From Copromyces sp. CBS 386.78 (lineage: Eukaryota; Ascomycota; Sordariomycetes; Sordariales; Sordariaceae), in assembly GCA_030685235.1 (NCBI GenBank), contig MU839145.1:124001-188000 (forward strand): DNA of 64,000 nucleotides, given 5' to 3'. Under the pieces are notes generated by a model that had not been told where the DNA came from, searched no databases, and saw nothing but the letters and a program-made list of their open reading frames with translations. Positions 59,800 through 64,000 of the stretch are shown here, piece by piece; position 1 is the first letter of the stretch; the number at the start of each line of letters is the position of its first letter. Position numbers and translations under genes: made by a program.

Positions 59800-62600
59800 A
59801 CAAATAATAAATTTACAAATTAATTATAAATTTATTATTAAATAATTTAAGTATCTTATCCGAAGTTAGCGACGAATTTCGGACCTTTTTTAATTACGAA
59901 ACCACTAAATATAACCTTTCGTACTAATTTAACTAATTTTCGTAAGTAGTCGAACTGCCGACGAATATAAGGTTATATAATACGGATTACGTATATTATA
60001 TCGGCGATTTCTATTTTCTTTTAATTAAAGTAATTATAAAAACTATATCGTAAGGTTTCGAAATTAATTAAGTACAATTCAATTATAACCTACTATTAAT
60101 TAGCTTAATATAAGCTAACTAAGTTAAAACTAACGTCGCCAATTTAGAAGTAGAATATTCTACACTCCTAAATAACGTTTATACTATCGTTAATAACGCT
60201 ATAAATAACGATTATAATAAAATTATTAAACGGTTTACTTAATATCCTATTAAAGATTCTAAAGTAAAAGAAAGGTTATAAATTAAAAAAGTATAATCCT
60301 TACCCGACGATTACTAATAGGAATTATTAATAATATTAATAGAGTAAAAGATTATAATCGAAGCTAAAATAGAAGAAAAATTCTAAACGCTCTATAGAAA
60401 ATATAAACGGGGCGGGGCCGTAGCTATAACCCTATAAATTCGAAAAGAAAAGCAGGTAATAAAAGTAAACTAATATAAAAATATAACGTTAATTAACCTA
60501 ATTAATAATTTAAATAATCCCGATTACCGTTCCGATAGCCCTAGCTATAACCGTAGAGAGAAGTGTAAGCATTTTAATTCTAATTTAGGCTCCCTATTTA
60601 AAGTACGGAAACGTTAGTATTACAATTATAACGAAATTTACTTTAATCGTATTAAAAGTAATAATAAAGACGAATTTTATTCGGATTATATTAGAGGTAA
60701 TAATAAGGACGAATTTTATTTGGGTTATATTAAAGGTAATAATAAGGACGAATTTTATTCAGGTTATATTAAAAATAATAATAAGGATAATATTCGCCCT
60801 GCTTTAACCCTGCCCGAATATAAAAACTACGTAATTAAACCCTTAGTCTCTAATTTATACGAATATTATAACTTCCAAAATTTAGACGTTATTCCTAATT
60901 AATATAATTCTATTAATATTAAATAAAGGGCCCCTACCCCGCCTAACCGTTTTAAATACGCGGATAAACTTTCCCTATTCTAATATTACGGCCTTAGGAA
61001 TTTAAACCCTACTCTACCTAATAAAGAATATAATTATATAATTCGCCTTATAATATAATATATAGGACGGTAGCGCGCCCTATTCGCTACTAAATAATAA
61101 ATATATAATAAAAAAAAAGTATAAAAATTCCTTAATTAACTTTATTCTAATTAGAATAAAAAATATAATTATATTAAAAATTATATTAACGAATAGTACG
61201 GTAATAATTATATCCCTTTTAATAAAGAAGGTTATATAATTATAAATATATTCGGGGTTAAAATAAAAATATATAACGTATATAAATTTTTAGGTAGCGA
61301 TATTTATAATAGTAGGGACGTATAATTATTTAAATAGGTTAAACGCTTCGTATACAATCGTTTAAAGAGTGGGACGGATATTAAAACGGATATATAGCCC
61401 TAAACAATTTATTATAATTCTATATTTTCGGAAATATTACTAAAATATTTAATAAATATTAAAATTATTATTTTCTTAATAATAATTAGTAAAAATAAAT
61501 TAGGCGGTAATTATTAAACTAGATTAATTATTCCTAACCGTAAGCAATAATTATAATACCATTCTTTAAATTATAAGCGGCGGTTATAATACCATTCTTT
61601 AATTATAATATTTAATTAATAAATTCTTTATTTCCAAACCCGTTCGAATTTAATTACCTTTTGTAATCTTATTCTCGACCCTTCTATATTTCTCCTCCAA
61701 ACTAAATTAATTATTTAGAATCCGATAAATATAATAATTCTCAAAATCGAAATCCAAATTACTTTTAACTTTTTAATAAATTTATAATTTTTCGAATTAA
61801 ATTAATTATTATTTATTTTATAGCGTCGTAATAAACCCGCTATAATAATTATATTATTTATTCACTTAATTATAAGCCCCGCCCTAATTAAAGATTAATT
61901 TCCGCTAATAATTATTAATTATTAACCGAATAAACGAATATTATTATAACGCCCCGCTTAATAAAATTAAATTAAAATAGTAACTAGTAATTATTTACTA
62001 GAAAAGGTCTTTAAAGCTGAAGGCGGCGGATTCGGGCTAGGATATTATTTCCCGGTAAATAAATACGAACTTTAATATATTAATTATATAAATCCGATTC
62101 AACGGGATTTTTACCGACTTTTATTTAAATATAAACGTAACTAATACTACGTTAATAAGGGGATAAATATTTTACATAGTAAATTATTAAGCGGCAATAT
62201 TTTAATATTCCGAACGGGCTTAAATATTATAATACCCGGCGGGATCTTTATTAATTACGCTATACGTTAACTACTTACTTTTCGAATAGCTAGCAAATAA
62301 ACCGTTTAAATTAATATTAAAATTGGGCGTAGTAAAATATATAATTATATATTCTAATAATAAGTCTTTAAATATTTACTATAATACCCCGCTAATATAT
62401 AATATTTTAATACTTTAATAAATTTCGTTATATATTATATCGTCTATTCGCTAATACTATAAATAGCCCCCTACTATAATATTTTCGTAGTAAAAATTCT
62501 TAATATTTTTAAAACCTATTTCCTTAAATAAACGCCCAACCCCCCCTATATAATTAATAGAGCCTACTCTATCCTTTTTAACTTTAAATCCCCCTTCGAA
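59800..62600 (+). pseudogene. Unidentified RIP-degraded coding stretch with internal repeats
   Basis: Plus-strand reading includes LSEVSDEFRTFFNYETTKYN, YYIGDFYFLLIKV, and an octa- to trideca-peptide repeat at 60657-60789. An unbroken remnant frame follows (60720-60902, ending NFQNLDVIPN). A second part near 62000-62300 reads EGGGFGLGYYFPVNKYEL and LHSKLLSGNILIFRTGLN. Stops occur at Gln codons. I do not recognise the family, and it may be two genes. Confidence 0.45.
60657..60789 (+). repeat. 39-bp tandem repeat (13 codons)
   Basis: Three full units (60657-60695, 60696-60734, 60735-60773) and a partial fourth encode GNNKDEFYSGYIK variants. The reading frame is kept through all units. Confidence 0.9.
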
Positions 62601-62650
62601 AATTCATATATTCTAATTATCCATTATCCCGGACCTTACTTCAATATAAA

Positions 62651-63144
62651 AATACTATACTCCTATATTCTTCTATTATTTAACCCTCTTATTATAATTA
62701 CCTTTAATATTATTCTATTTTTATAATATATTTAAATACACTCTACAATAATTATTTTTATAATTTACTACCTTTTACAATTAAATAAACATAAATAATA
62801 ATATTTAGGGTATATTTCGGCCGTACTTTAATTATTAATTTAATTATTAACTTTAATTCGTTTCGTAAATAGGATTATTAAAGATAAATTATACGAAAAT
62901 ACTATACCCTTATATTCTTCTATTATTTAGCCCTCTTGCCACAATTACTTTTAATACTATTTTATTTTTATAATATATCTAAATACGTTTTACGATAGCT
63001 ATTTTTATAATTTACTACCTTTTACAATTAGATAAACGTAAATAATAATATTTAGGGTATATTTCGGCCGGGCTTTAATTATTAATTTAATTATTAATTT
63101 TAATTTAATTTATAAATAAAATTATTAAAGACAAATTATATAAA
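62651..63144. repeat. 247-bp tandem duplication
   Basis: Copy 1 (62651-62897) and copy 2 (62898-63144) align without gaps; landmarks CTTCTATTATTTA and AGGGTATATTTCGGCCG are in both. Differences are transitions. No coding signal. Confidence 0.88.
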
Positions 63145-64000
63145 ATTCAATATCGGAATTCAAAGACAATTTCCTATTATAATATCGCCTATTATTAATC
63201 CTTCTACCTAGAATATAAATAAGAAAAGAAAATTGCCTAAAATAAAATATTTTTTTATTCCCCTAATATTATACTTTATTAATATATAAAGCCCAAATAA
63301 ATTCCGACTATACCGATATTAAATAACAAACCTATAGAACCGCTACTATTTAAAAAACTAAATATATAAAGGAAATAAAGGGTAATAGGCCTTCTAAATT
63401 ATAATATATTCGTATAACCGCTATTACCTAAAAATACTAATATAGAAAGTAAAATAGGGAATTTTGAATTAAAATTATTAATCGACGAAATAAAAATAAA
63501 ACACGCTTATAAAAAGCTAGACGAATATATATATCTTAAGGTATATATTATCCTACTTATCTATATACTTATATTAATTTATTTTAATATAATAATTAAA
63601 CGAAGTCCCTAGGCTATCATAAAAGGACGTACCTTTTATACCGCAATTTAACCCTAATAAAAAAGTAGTAATTCGCAGAATCGTTTTTCAAATTAATTAA
63701 ATATATAAATTCGTCGAATTTACTTACCCAATCTAAATAAATAATATTTAAGAGGAAGTTGAAGGCCTTTTTAAATTCGTCGTTATATAATTAATATATT
63801 CGGCCTACTAATCGGCTATTCTAACCGCTAATAATTCTACTAATAATTATAATTTATAATTATATTTCGGTTCGCGCATTTTCGACTTACTTATATACAA
63901 CCCTAATATACTAATTAATAAAATAATACTAAAGATCCTAATTCTCTTAAAATAATATTAGCCTAAATATATTATTATTTATAGAATAACGATTATTCCC
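63145..64000. other. RIP-degraded AT-rich sequence to the window end
   Basis: No terminus, motif or tandem repeat that I can identify. The element that began near 51.4 kb is not closed within the window. Confidence 0.5.

Larger units (their letters stand above)
54801..61165. repeat. Dispersed AATTAGA-centred short repeat
   Basis: A motif of about 17-21 bp of the form TTTAATTAGAGCGAAA, or its inverse, recurs near 55130, 55780, 55832, 57285, 57315, 57345, 58055, 59310, 59338, 59745 and 61140. A related TTCGCTCTTATTATAAT pair lies at 54802/54837. Copies often come in pairs 30-50 bp apart and sit between coding-like modules rather than within them. RIP blurs the original, which may have been a palindrome. 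Confidence 0.6.

Noticed and set aside
51286..64000. Helitron interpretation of the helicase-bearing block
   Set aside because: No Rep-type motif was seen, and the helicase motifs look RecQ- and SNF2-like rather than Pif1-like.
24000..64000. CRISPR arrays, rRNA or bacterial insertion sequences
   Set aside because: Repeats present are LTRs, inverted termini and minisatellites with eukaryotic transposon structure; no regularly spaced repeat-spacer array and no rRNA-like sequence noticed.

Overview
The window comes from a filamentous ascomycete, most likely a Sordariomycete. The left third (about 1-23,690) has near-balanced base composition and carries compact genes. Their introns are 49-188 bp with GTAAGT/GTATGT-type donors, CTAAC/CTGAC-type branch sites and CAG/TAG acceptors. 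The proteins are typical fungal families. The right two thirds (about 23,700-64,000) is very AT-rich, poor in CpA/TpG and rich in TpA, while CpG survives. Former coding frames there are broken almost only by Q/W-to-stop and G-to-A/C-to-T changes, which is the signature of repeat-induced point mutation (RIP).

Gene-rich part, left to right: a FacB/Cat8-type Zn2Cys6 regulator of acetate and gluconeogenic carbon use (924-3816); a Pgc1-like phosphatidylglycerol phospholipase C (6310-7701); an Lpl1/ROG1-type DUF676 lipase (9249-10744); an endonuclease III (NTH1) with a roughly 400-residue acidic tail packed with SUMO-type motifs (11420-13982); a small DUF952 protein on the minus strand (14190-14657); the class III alcohol dehydrogenase / S-(hydroxymethyl)glutathione dehydrogenase (16454-17979); and a 73-residue AN1 zinc-finger protein (21927-22246). 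All are intact multi-exon genes, and nothing suggests a co-regulated cluster. The spaces between them, up to 3.9 kb, hold no gene I can support.

Transposon part: a hAT transposon of about 3.4 kb sits at 23,699-48,225 with matching terminal inverted repeats and an 8-bp target duplication (GCTAGAAC). It has been inflated to 24.5 kb by three insertions. These are an LTR element (24,167-30,637, TSD GTAAT) that itself contains a minus-strand Ty3/gypsy element (26,142-30,298, TSD GACGT); an 11-kb plus-strand Ty3/gypsy chromovirus (31,496-42,544, TSD GTTAA); and a Mutator-like element (44,145-47,758, 8-bp TSD ATTTTAAA). The hAT transposase can be followed across the insertions. After a short piece of unique flank (48,234-48,387) comes a DDE_1-type transposase relic interrupted by a GC-richer non-autonomous MULE-like element. 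Then follows at least 12.5 kb of RIP-degraded DNA (51.4-64 kb) with a RecQ-like helicase relic, an SNF2-like helicase relic, unidentified modules, minisatellites and a recurring AATTAGA-centred motif. That last block looks like part of a large multi-gene mobile or subtelomeric element and is the least explained part of the window.

All exon structures, protein lengths, repeat boundaries and family calls were made by reading the sequence by eye; no database search or alignment program was run.
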